This document shows positions 1 through 6,495 of a stretch of DNA of 8,295 nt, piece by piece. Each line of letters starts with the position of its first letter. Position 1 is the stretch's first letter. Made by a program: the position numbers and the translations under genes. The notes below the pieces were generated by a model. That model saw nothing but the letters and a program-made list of their open reading frames with translations, ran no database searches and had not been told where the DNA came from. Source of the stretch: an uncultured Desulfurellaceae bacterium (GTDB lineage Bacteria; Campylobacterota_A; Desulfurellia; Desulfurellales; Hippeaceae); NCBI GenBank assembly GCA_913056505.1, contig CAJXLZ010000036.1, forward strand, positions 1-8,295, given 5' to 3'.

Positions 1-755
1 TTATCGTAGACACCTATCTTCATACCTTTAATGTTTCTGCTTAAAAATTGTGTATAATCAGGCACATCAACATTTGCACTTGTAGAATCCTTTTCATCTT
101 TGCCAGATATGATGTTCATAAGTATAGCAGCATCTTTAACATCTCTTGTAATGGGCCCTATTTGATCTAAACTTGATGCAAATGCAACAAGTCCGTATCT
201 TGATACCCTGCCATATGTGGGTTTAAAGCCTACAACGCCGCATAAAGCTGCAGGTTGCCTGATTGATCCGCCCGTATCAGATCCCAAAGCGGCGATCGCT
301 TCTCCATTTGCAACAGCTGCCGTTGAGCCCCCGCTTGAACCGCCGGGTATGCAGCTTAAGTCCCATGGATTTTTCACTACGCCGAAATAAGAGGTTTCTG
401 TGGAGGATCCCATAGCAAATTCGTCCATATTATTTTTACCAATAAAACTTGCACCGGCTTTTTTTAGTCTGGCAACAACATCCGCGTCGAATATAGCAGT
501 GAAGTTCTCTAACATTTTAGATGCACAGGTTGTTTTCTTTCCCTTTATATGCATATTATCCTTTATTGCTATAGGCAGCCCATGTAGAAACCCATCAAGG
601 TTTTCACACTCCATATTGTCAAAAACGCTAATATAGGCATTTATCTGTTTATCTTGATGTTTGATATTTTTCAGTAGGTCTTCATAAACATCTTTTGCCG
701 TGATCTTTTTAGCGTTTATTAAATCAATTAGGCTATGCAGTGTTTTTTTGTGCAT
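1..755 (-). CDS. gatA: Asp-tRNA(Asn)/Glu-tRNA(Gln) amidotransferase subunit A, partial (C-terminus cut by window edge)
   Basis: The first 251 codons of GatA, about half of the usual ~485 residues, run off the left edge without a stop. GatA is the amidase subunit of the cytoplasmic GatCAB complex: it releases ammonia from glutamine, which GatB uses to amidate Glu-tRNA(Gln) or Asp-tRNA(Asn). The amidase-signature Ser-cisSer-Lys triad is visible: Lys65 in PIAIKDN, Ser140 in PGGSSGGS (138-144 is the Gly/Ser loop) and Ser164 in [10 protein letters not shown]. The spacings of 75 and 99 residues from the Lys match those I recall for the family. The GatA hallmark [18 protein letters not shown] follows at about 184-201. 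The ATG at 755 is set by the AAGGAG Shine-Dalgarno 9 nt after the gatC stop. It is last in the tldD-truA-gatC-gatA block; gatB is not in the window. Confidence 0.97.
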   Translation of the reverse strand, partial: MHKKTLHSLIDLINAKKITAKDVYEDLLKNIKHQDKQINAYISVFDNMECENLDGFLHGLPIAIKDNMHIKGKKTTCASKMLENFTAIFDADVVARLKKAGASFIGKNNMDEFAMGSSTETSYFGVVKNPWDLSCIPGGSSGGSTAAVANGEAIAALGSDTGGSIRQPAALCGVVGFKPTYGRVSRYGLVAFASSLDQIGPITRDVKDAAILMNIISGKDEKDSTSANVDVPDYTQFLSRNIKGMKIGVYD

Positions 756-761
756 ATTTTC

Positions 762-767
762 TCCTTA
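762..767 (-). promoter_or_regulatory. gatA Shine-Dalgarno fused to gatC stop codon
   Basis: On the minus strand the gatC stop codon TAA is the first part of TAAGGAG, so the gatA ribosome-binding site overlaps the end of gatC. It lies about 6 nt before the gatA ATG. A ribosome finishing gatC covers the site, a layout typical of translational coupling that would keep the GatC and GatA subunits in balance. The coupling is inferred; the overlap is seen. Confidence 0.8.
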
Positions 768-1046
768 GATTATTTTAGGTGATTTAAATGCACCAAGATC
801 AACCTCCGGTGCGTTGTACAAGGCAGTTCTGTTATCCAAAGATTCCCCCTGCACATCCTCTCTGAAAACATTCTGCAGTTTTGTTATGTGAAACGCAGCC
901 TCAACACCGTCTAAATTTAGCTCATCCAACTCTTTCATATACTCAAAGATGGTGTTGAATTGCTCTGTAAATTTTTCTGCTTCTCCATCTTTCAAATCAA
1001 GTTTTGCCAAATCGGCTACCCTTACGACCTCTTCTTTTGTTATCAT
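765..1046 (-). CDS. gatC: Asp-tRNA(Asn)/Glu-tRNA(Gln) amidotransferase subunit C
   Basis: A 93-residue protein of normal GatC length (~95). GatC is the small subunit that wraps around GatA and stabilises the GatCAB complex; it has no catalytic residues. The N-terminal helix pattern (ITKEEVVRVADLAKLDL), the middle segment ending in MKELDELNLDGVEA and the C-terminal tail NAPEVDLGAFKSPKII all follow the family. The tail is slightly variant compared with the common NAPExxxGxFxVPKI form. The ATG at 1046 overlaps the truA stop codon as ATGA. An AAGGGG Shine-Dalgarno lies about 5 nt upstream, inside the end of truA, so translation is probably coupled to truA. The stop codon is part of the gatA ribosome-binding site. 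Confidence 0.96.
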   Translation of the reverse strand: MITKEEVVRVADLAKLDLKDGEAEKFTEQFNTIFEYMKELDELNLDGVEAAFHITKLQNVFREDVQGESLDNRTALYNAPEVDLGAFKSPKII

Positions 1047-1789
1047 TTTAACCCCTTAAAAGAATAGTTGACATTACTTAAAAACAGACCCTTTGCCGGT
1101 GCCTTAAAATTAGACAGCCTCCTACCACTAATTATATCCTCGATATCTGTTATTTTCAACCTGTTTTTGGCGTATGCAGCCAAAAGTCCCACAATGTTTC
1201 TCACCATTCCCCTTAAAAAACCATTTGCCCTAATATTTATTACTATAAAATGCCTAAATCTTCTTATTCTTAAGAAATAAACATTGCGTATGAAATTATC
1301 CGTATCGGCTTTATTTGCAAGATATCTATAGTTTTGTTCGCCTATAAAATAGTGCTTTATATTATGCATCTTTTCGACATCCAAAGGATAGGGTATATGC
1401 CATGAATATCTGTATGTAAATGGGTCAATTTCACTTTTATTATGTATAAAATATGTATATTCTCTATAGCGTGCACAAAATCTGCTATTGAAATCTGAAT
1501 TTACAAAAAAACATTGATTGGCGCTTATATTGTGTGTTGTATTGGCGTTTAATGCCGACTTTAGTTGGGAAGGGCTTAAGTTGTCCTCTGCCATCAGATC
1601 TATATATTGGGAAAATGCATGAACACCCTTATCGGTTCTACCGGCATAGCTTATCCTTATCTTACTTTTGTATATTTTAAAGAGCGCTTGCTCTATCTCA
1701 TCCTGAATTGTCCTTGCATTTTTTTGTGTCTGAAACCCCGAATAGTCCGTTCCATCATAAGCGATGCGTAAGCAATAACGTTGTTTTAT
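1043..1789 (-). CDS. truA: tRNA pseudouridine(38-40) synthase TruA, apparently starting at AUA
   Basis: TruA converts U38-U40 in the anticodon stem-loop of several tRNAs to pseudouridine. With the start at 1789 the product is 248 residues, the normal family size (~245-270). The N-terminal RIAYDGTDYSGFQTQ, the catalytic motif AGRTDKGVHA with Asp53, a Tyr at about 111 in YREYTYFI at the expected 58-residue spacing, and ANGFLRGMVRNIVGLL near the C-terminus are all present. The frame has no ATG, GTG or TTG between the in-frame stop at 1795-1793 and these motifs. The first ATG, at 1594 (residue 66), would delete the catalytic Asp and cannot give an active enzyme. AUA at 1789-1787, 5 nt after an AGGTGGT Shine-Dalgarno and overlapping the tldD stop, is the best start. 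The C-terminus overlaps gatC (ATGA). Function is near certain; the start is inferred, and a base error or recent start-codon mutation is possible. Confidence 0.9.
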   Translation of the reverse strand: MKQRYCLRIAYDGTDYSGFQTQKNARTIQDEIEQALFKIYKSKIRISYAGRTDKGVHAFSQYIDLMAEDNLSPSQLKSALNANTTHNISANQCFFVNSDFNSRFCARYREYTYFIHNKSEIDPFTYRYSWHIPYPLDVEKMHNIKHYFIGEQNYRYLANKADTDNFIRNVYFLRIRRFRHFIVINIRANGFLRGMVRNIVGLLAAYAKNRLKITDIEDIISGRRLSNFKAPAKGLFLSNVNYSFKGLK

Positions 1790-3138
1790 TTGTTACCACC
1801 TACCAAAATATTGGGTATTCTTAATGTCGGTTCGCCGTCAGTTACAGGTACGCCCTGTCCACCTTTACCGCATGTTCCAACCTCTATGCCGAAATCACTG
1901 CCTACCATATCTATGTCAAGCAGTATATTAGGTCCATTGCCCACAAGCGTCGCCCCGCGCACCATATTGCCTACTTGTCCATTTTTTATCAAGTAACCCT
2001 CTGTAACCTCAAAAACAAAATCACCGGTTATTGGATTAACCTGCCCACCGCCCATATGTTTGACAAGTAGTCCATCGTCAACAGATGCTATAATATCACT
2101 GGGGTCGTCACTACCAGGTAGAATATATGTATTGGACATTCTTACTATCGGTGCAAATCTAAATGATTCCCTTCTTGCATTGCCTGTTGAGGACATATCT
2201 GCCAGTTTTGCATAGGTTTTATCAAACATATAATTTTTTAAAATACCATTTTCTATTAAGGTTGTGTTTTGAGATCTTGTTCCCTCATCATCGTATATGA
2301 ATGATCCTCTTGTAAGTTCTCTTGTAGCATCGTCAACAACGGTAATTTTTTCATTTGCAACCTTTGTGTTTAATTTATCCTTATAAACACTCATAGATTC
2401 ATAAACCAAATCCGCCTCTAATCCATGGCCTACAGCTTCATGAATCATAGTTCCGCCGGCTTCCGAGGATAAAACAACGCACATCTGTTTTGCTTTTAGC
2501 GTTGGTGATTCAATAAGTTCCAGCAGTTTATTGACGCTTTCCTCTGCAACACTATCAAAGTCTATTGTTTTTAAGAAGTCAAAGCCGCCAAGCGCGCTAA
2601 ATGGGCGCCTGATAGTTTGAACAACATCGCTTTTTTCTGCTGTAATTTCAACAAAGAGCGTTGTGTATGTTCTTGTTTCGCTAAGTAAAACACCGTTTTC
2701 ATTAATTATGTTTATCTTTTTTAGTTTATCCGAATATGTCAAGCTAACCTGTTTAATCTCGCTGAATTTGTAGGCTTTTCTGTTGAAGATATCAAAAATT
2801 TCTCTAATTTTTTCTAAATCAGCAGGATAGCCACCGTATGAATGTATTGATGCAGAGGTGTTGCTTTTAATGTTGCTTATTCTGTTTTTTGCATCTGAAA
2901 CCCCCGAAATAAATTTTGACATCTCATATACGCTTTTTTCAGATATATCATTTGACGATGAGTACAGCGTTGATAAACCTTTTGCACCCCTTACGCCGAC
3001 ACCCTCATCTATACCTATCTTTATATTCTCTATTTGTCTGTTTCTCGCCTCTATAATGCGATTTTTAGAATTTTCTATATAAATATCAAAAAAATCAAAA
3101 CCACCATTTTTCAGAATATGATAGGAATCTTCATACAT
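1786..3138 (-). CDS. tldD: TldD/PmbA-family metalloprotease, TldD type
   Basis: A 450-residue protein, slightly shorter than E. coli TldD (~480). TldD is the zinc-bearing subunit of the TldD-TldE (PmbA) protease, which in known cases trims unfolded or modified peptides in the cytoplasm, such as microcin B17 precursor and the CcdA antitoxin. The metal-binding HEXXXH motif is intact as HEAVGH (233-238) in GGTMIHEAVGHGLEADLV, and the conserved C-terminal Cys423 is present in GTCGKGGQGVPV. Together these mark an active TldD rather than the non-catalytic PmbA partner. The ATG at 3138 is preceded by AGAAGG at 6 nt. No pmbA lies in the window, so the partner must be elsewhere or absent. The gene heads the tldD-truA-gatC-gatA block, and its stop TAA overlaps the proposed truA start by two bases. 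A terminator hairpin ends right at its ribosome-binding site. Confidence 0.94.
   Translation of the reverse strand: MYEDSYHILKNGGFDFFDIYIENSKNRIIEARNRQIENIKIGIDEGVGVRGAKGLSTLYSSSNDISEKSVYEMSKFISGVSDAKNRISNIKSNTSASIHSYGGYPADLEKIREIFDIFNRKAYKFSEIKQVSLTYSDKLKKINIINENGVLLSETRTYTTLFVEITAEKSDVVQTIRRPFSALGGFDFLKTIDFDSVAEESVNKLLELIESPTLKAKQMCVVLSSEAGGTMIHEAVGHGLEADLVYESMSVYKDKLNTKVANEKITVVDDATRELTRGSFIYDDEGTRSQNTTLIENGILKNYMFDKTYAKLADMSSTGNARRESFRFAPIVRMSNTYILPGSDDPSDIIASVDDGLLVKHMGGGQVNPITGDFVFEVTEGYLIKNGQVGNMVRGATLVGNGPNILLDIDMVGSDFGIEVGTCGKGGQGVPVTDGEPTLRIPNILVGGNK
1795..1801 (-). promoter_or_regulatory. truA Shine-Dalgarno placing the AUA start
   Basis: AGGTGGT on the minus strand differs at one base from AGGAGGT and ends 5 nt before the ATA codon at 1789. 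It lies inside the last codons of tldD. No other candidate start in this frame has such a site at a proper distance, so it supports initiation at or very near 1789 rather than at the ATG at 1594. Confidence 0.6.
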
Positions 3139-3151
3139 AACAGACCTTCTT

Positions 3152-3180
3152 AAAAAATGGGCAGTTCAAGCTGCCCATTT
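3152..3180 (-). terminator. Rho-independent terminator after ppsA, abutting the tldD RBS
   Basis: A perfect 10-bp stem (3155-3164 pairing with 3171-3180, GGGCAG/CTGCCC core) with a 6-nt loop is followed on the minus strand by a run of six T, three of them in the stem. It lies about 75 nt after the ppsA stop. The T run ends one base before the AGAAGG Shine-Dalgarno of tldD. On the plus strand the run after the stem is poor, so it should act mainly on ppsA transcripts. Strength is inferred from appearance only. Confidence 0.8.
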
Positions 3181-3199
3181 ATCTTAAAAATAAATTTTT

Positions 3200-3231
3200 A
3201 TGCATAACGGCAATTTTTATAAATGCATAAC
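3200..3231. repeat. Direct repeat ATGCATAAC x2 in the ppsA-tldD gap
   Basis: ATGCATAAC occurs at 3200-3208 and 3223-3231, 23 bp apart (about two helical turns), each copy containing the palindrome ATGCAT and each preceded by a TTTTT-rich stretch. On the minus strand a TATAAA box (3221-3216) lies between the copies. This may be an operator or promoter area for tldD, or chance in AT-rich DNA. No protein can be named. Confidence 0.35.
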
Positions 3232-3255
3232 ACAACTTTTTAACTTTATTGCCTG

Positions 3256-5652
3256 TTAGCGGACGTTCAGTTCTTTTTCCATCTCCAAAACCTTTATCTT
3301 GGTGTTCATAATGCTATCGGGATTCAGACTCATTGAATCTATGCCTTCTTTTACTAAGAACTGTGCAAAATCAGGAAAATCACTCGGACCCTGACCGCAT
3401 ATGCCAACCGGCTTGTTGTGTTTATGGGCTGTTTTTATGAGCATAGATATCATTCTTTTTACCGCTATATGTCTCTCGTCAAAAAGGTGTGCTACGAGCC
3501 CTGAATCTCTGTCTATGCCAAGGGTCAACTGGGTTAAATCGTTTGAACCTATGGAGAATCCATCAAATATTTCTGAAAACTCATCCGCGCAAATTACATT
3601 GCTAGGAATTTCCGCCATTACATATATTTCAAGTCCGTTTTCTTTCTGTTTCAATCCGTTTGCAGCCATTTCGGCAATAACTTTTTTACCCTCCTCCGGT
3701 GTTCTGCAGAACGGTATCATTAGTGCTATATTATTAAGACCCATCTCTTCTCTTGCCTTTTTCATAGCCTTGCATTCCAGCGCAAACCCATCTCTGTATG
3801 CATCTGAGTAGTATCTTGACGCCCCTCTGAATCCTATCATGGGGTTTTCCTCTTTGGGTTCAAACTCGGCACCGCCTATCAAATTTGCATATTCATTTGT
3901 TTTGAAATCACTCATTCTGACCAATATTTGGTTGGGATAAACACTTGCTGCAAGCATTGCCACACCTTGGGATAGTTTATCCACAAAATATTCCGTTTTA
4001 TCGTCATATGCTTTGGTGAGCTCTGCTATCTTTGCCTTAGCATCCTTGTCTTGCAATTCACTGAAGTGTATCAATGCAAGTGGATGCACCTGTATGAATG
4101 AGCTTATAATAAACTCCATCCTTGCGAGTCCTATACCGTCGTTTGGTATACCCGCAGACTGCAGAGCAATTGATGGATTGCCCAAATTCATTTTTATCTT
4201 TGTCTTTGTGTTTTCCATTTTTGAAAGGTCTATTGTTTCTACTTCGTAATCAAGTTTGCCTTCATAGATATACCCTGCCTCACCCTCAGCGCATGATATG
4301 GTAATTGCGTCACCTGTTTTGATCTTTTCAGTTGCATCGCCGCAGCCTACGATTGCAGGAACACCGAGCTCACGCGATATAATAGCAGCATGGCATGTCC
4401 TTCCGCCCTTGTTTGTGACAATAGCTGAAGCTTTCTTCATGATAGGCTCCCAATCGGGATCTGTCATATCTGTAACCAGCACCTCTTTATCTTTAAATTT
4501 ATCAATGTCATCTACGTTCATAATTACATGCGCAGTGCCTGTTGCGATTTTGCTTCCTACAGCTATGCCCTCGGTTATTTTTTTGCCGCTTTCCTTGAGC
4601 TTGTAGGTTTCTAAAATGCTTAGATTCTTTTGTGACTGAACGGTTTCAGGCCTTGCCTGAACAACAAACAACTGTCCACTTATACCATCCTTTGCCCACT
4701 CTATATCCATAGGGGTGTATCTTCCATTTTTGTCCGAATAGTGCTTTTCAATTATAGCAGCCCATTTCGCAAGTGTTAATATATCCTCATCTGTTAATGC
4801 AAAATGGGCTCTTTCTTCTGCGCTTGTTTCTACATCTTTGATACCGCCATTTTTATCGTATATGGCTTTGGTTAGCTTTGAGCCCAACTGTTTTTTGATT
4901 ATAGGTTTGTACCCTTTATCTAAGAGTGGCTTAAACACCATAAATTCATCAGGGTTCACCTTACCTGCAACGATGTTTTCACCCAATCCATAGCTTGCAT
5001 TGATCACCACAGTTTTGTTAAAACCCGTCTCTGTATCTATTGAAAACATAACACCACTTGCAGCAAGGTCGCTTCTTGCCATTTTTTGGATGCCAACGGA
5101 TAGCCCCACCTTGAAATGATCAAAATGTTTATCATATCTGTATGATGTTGCTCTGTCTGTGAATATGGATGCATAGCATTTTTTGGTGCTTTCTATAACA
5201 TTGTCTAATCCTTTAACATTAAGATATGTATCCTGTTGGCCTGCAAAAGATGCATCTGGAAGATCCTCAGCCGTCGCCGAACTTCTAACGGCAACATCGG
5301 ATGCATCCTCACCGTATAGTTTACTTAATTTCTCATAAGCTTCCTTGATTTCTGCGTATAGGTCATCGGGAATGCCCGCATTTATTATCAATTCCCTTGC
5401 TTTCTTCGTTTTTTTTCTTAAGTCATCTATATTATGTGTGTCCAAGTTGTCTAATGTTTCTTTTATCTTTTCCCTTATTCCGCCACTGTCCAAAACATGC
5501 CAATACGATTCAGCTGTTAAAGCAAAACCAAATGGTACATTTACACCCTCTTCTTTTAGCTCTCTGACCATCTCTCCTAATGATGCATTTTTACCGCCTA
5601 CAATCTTTGTATCGTCTGCAGATACCTCATCCAACCACTTCACATATTTCAC
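3256..5652 (-). CDS. ppsA: Phosphoenolpyruvate synthase (pyruvate, water dikinase)
   Basis: PEP synthase converts pyruvate, ATP and water to PEP, AMP and phosphate, the entry step of gluconeogenesis from C2/C3 carbon. From the GTG at 5652 the protein has 798 residues (family ~790). Domain order is normal. An N-terminal ATP-grasp/pyruvate phosphate dikinase domain carries GGKNASLGEM and AVRSSATAEDLPDASFAGQQ (from 121), with a Q-A-R-P-E-T end. The swivelling domain carries the phosphorylated His421 in GGRTCHAAIISREL, the same number as in E. coli. The C-terminal TIM barrel has GSNDLTQLTLGIDRDSG (from 702) and catalytic Cys752 in CGQGPSD. GTG is chosen because GGGGGTG lies 5 nt upstream, and because the in-frame ATG at 5742 falls inside the -35 box and would add a spurious hydrophobic leader. 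It has its own promoter and terminator, so it is probably monocistronic. Confidence 0.97.
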   Translation of the reverse strand: MKYVKWLDEVSADDTKIVGGKNASLGEMVRELKEEGVNVPFGFALTAESYWHVLDSGGIREKIKETLDNLDTHNIDDLRKKTKKARELIINAGIPDDLYAEIKEAYEKLSKLYGEDASDVAVRSSATAEDLPDASFAGQQDTYLNVKGLDNVIESTKKCYASIFTDRATSYRYDKHFDHFKVGLSVGIQKMARSDLAASGVMFSIDTETGFNKTVVINASYGLGENIVAGKVNPDEFMVFKPLLDKGYKPIIKKQLGSKLTKAIYDKNGGIKDVETSAEERAHFALTDEDILTLAKWAAIIEKHYSDKNGRYTPMDIEWAKDGISGQLFVVQARPETVQSQKNLSILETYKLKESGKKITEGIAVGSKIATGTAHVIMNVDDIDKFKDKEVLVTDMTDPDWEPIMKKASAIVTNKGGRTCHAAIISRELGVPAIVGCGDATEKIKTGDAITISCAEGEAGYIYEGKLDYEVETIDLSKMENTKTKIKMNLGNPSIALQSAGIPNDGIGLARMEFIISSFIQVHPLALIHFSELQDKDAKAKIAELTKAYDDKTEYFVDKLSQGVAMLAASVYPNQILVRMSDFKTNEYANLIGGAEFEPKEENPMIGFRGASRYYSDAYRDGFALECKAMKKAREEMGLNNIALMIPFCRTPEEGKKVIAEMAANGLKQKENGLEIYVMAEIPSNVICADEFSEIFDGFSIGSNDLTQLTLGIDRDSGLVAHLFDERHIAVKRMISMLIKTAHKHNKPVGICGQGPSDFPDFAQFLVKEGIDSMSLNPDSIMNTKIKVLEMEKELNVR

Positions 5653-5657
5653 GCCAA

Positions 5658-5672
5658 CACCCCCAAAAAAAA
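5658..5672 (-). promoter_or_regulatory. ppsA ribosome-binding site in a T8-G5 tract
   Basis: On the minus strand eight T are followed by five G and then TG; GGGGGTG (5664-5658) resembles GGAGGTG and ends 5 nt before the GTG at 5652. It fixes the start codon. Paired homopolymer runs in a leader are prone to slippage, which would alter spacing but not reading frame. Confidence 0.65.
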
Positions 5673-5713
5673 TAGAAAATAATAGAGAAAAACACAAAAG
5701 AAGATTACGGTAA

Positions 5714-5742
5714 TTTATAGCATAGAAAAAACATATTTTCAA
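5714..5742 (-). promoter_or_regulatory. Sigma70-type promoter of ppsA, extended -10
   Basis: On the minus strand TTGAAA (5742-5737), a 17-bp spacer and TATAAA (5719-5714) form a near-consensus promoter, with TG one base before the -10 (TGCTATAAA). Transcription should begin near 5707, giving a leader of about 55 nt. The promoter sits just after the DUF62 stop, so ppsA can be expressed apart from the upstream pair. The ATG at 5742 is inside the -35 and so is not on this transcript. Confidence 0.75.
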
Positions 5743-5754
5743 CCTTAAGGCGGT

Positions 5755-6495
5755 TTATAAGATGAATTCCACTATATCTAAATATTGTATATTGAATGTT
5801 TCTGCAAAATTTTTTTTAAAAAGTGCAAATTCAAAAAAACCAGCCGAATTAACCAAAGCCTTGGGCTCTTTGCCTTCGGCATAGGTTTTGCTGATAGCAG
5901 TGATCTCTACTTTATCTGATACAGTTGCTTTTTTAAATGTTTTTATATAAGAGGTGCTTATGTTTGATATACAATTGCCGAATCTGTCTATATAAACGAT
6001 ATTCCCTATGATTTTATCACTTTTTGCAATAGGTTTCAGCGGCTTTGTATTTAGGGTGCATGGTGCGCCCATCTCTTCTATGGTGCGCCTGCTTAAAAAG
6101 CAGGCGGCTTTTGCCATAATATCCCTGCCTTCAAATGTGTTGGACGAATGAGGGTTTATTTTATCTTTATCTATACAGATGATTTCTTCAGGGTCATTAA
6201 TTAGCGATAGGCTATCATTGTCCGGTGCAATGATAAACTGTTTATTCCATTTAATTGCCGCTATTTTTCGGTTTGTGCCGACATTTGGGTCAACCACAAC
6301 TATGTGAATGGAATTTTCGGGGAAGTGTGGTATAGTAGTTGCAATAATATAAGCTGCCTCTTGAGCATTAAATGGTGTGATACTGTGTGTTATGTCCACA
6401 ATATTTATGTTATCAAAACATTGCAGTAGTTTTGCTTTAATCTGTGCTGCAAATCCTCCAGAATTTCCAAAGTCAGTTGTTAGTGTTACTATCAT
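5755..6495 (-). CDS. DUF62/SAM hydroxide adenosyltransferase family protein (SAM hydrolase-like)
   Basis: A 246-residue member of the DUF62 family, relatives of the fluorinase and chlorinase. Characterised DUF62 enzymes split S-adenosylmethionine with water into adenosine and methionine. Visible motifs in order: LTTDFG (5-10), VDPNVGTNR (69-76; usual form VDPGVGxxR), APDNDSLS (90-97; usually PDNG), TFEGRD (120-125; usually TFHGRD), IVYIDRFGNCISNI and a C-terminal NSAGFFEFA. Of the described Asp-Arg-His triad, Asp69 and Arg76 are kept but the His position is Glu122 (codon at 6132-6130). Several Gly positions also differ, so activity may have changed. The start at 6495 is fixed by the N-terminal MIVTLTTDFG. 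It overlaps the lipoprotein gene by 23 nt with no clear Shine-Dalgarno, only a small GCGAA-A-TTCGC palindrome (6499-6509) upstream, so translation is probably coupled. No strong terminator follows. Confidence 0.88.
   Translation of the reverse strand: MIVTLTTDFGNSGGFAAQIKAKLLQCFDNINIVDITHSITPFNAQEAAYIIATTIPHFPENSIHIVVVDPNVGTNRKIAAIKWNKQFIIAPDNDSLSLINDPEEIICIDKDKINPHSSNTFEGRDIMAKAACFLSRRTIEEMGAPCTLNTKPLKPIAKSDKIIGNIVYIDRFGNCISNISTSYIKTFKKATVSDKVEITAISKTYAEGKEPKALVNSAGFFEFALFKKNFAETFNIQYLDIVEFIL
6086..6106. repeat. Intragenic 9-bp inverted repeat within the DUF62 gene
   Basis: CGCCTGCTT (6086-6094) pairs perfectly with AAGCAGGCG (6098-6106) across a 3-nt loop, which is GC-rich for this DNA. 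A 10-bp direct repeat, ATGGTGCGCC, lies next to it at 6060-6069 and 6080-6089 in different codon phase. No T run follows on the minus strand, so it is not a terminator for its own gene. It codes for an ordinary segment just after the GRD motif. The structure is seen; any role is unknown. Confidence 0.5.

Noticed and set aside
1043..1594. truA starting at the ATG at 1594 (183 residues)
   Set aside because: It would remove the N-terminal YDGT segment and the GRTD catalytic Asp, all encoded intact upstream in the same frame.
1786..1800. Programmed -1 frameshift making a TldD-TruA fusion
   Set aside because: truA is in the -1 frame, but the shift would have to occur in the few bases between the truA-frame stop (1795-1793) and the tldD stop, and there is no X XXY YYZ slippery heptamer there.
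5653..5742. N-terminal extension of PEP synthase from the ATG at 5742, with an apparent signal/membrane segment
   Set aside because: The hydrophobic stretch is the translation of a T-rich leader; the ATG lies inside the ppsA -35 box, and the GTG at 5652 has a Shine-Dalgarno and restores His421 numbering.
5743..5757. Terminator of the DUF62 gene formed by AACC-GCCTTAA-GGTT
   Set aside because: Only a 4-bp stem, and the T run comes about 10 bases later; it is also embedded in the ppsA promoter.
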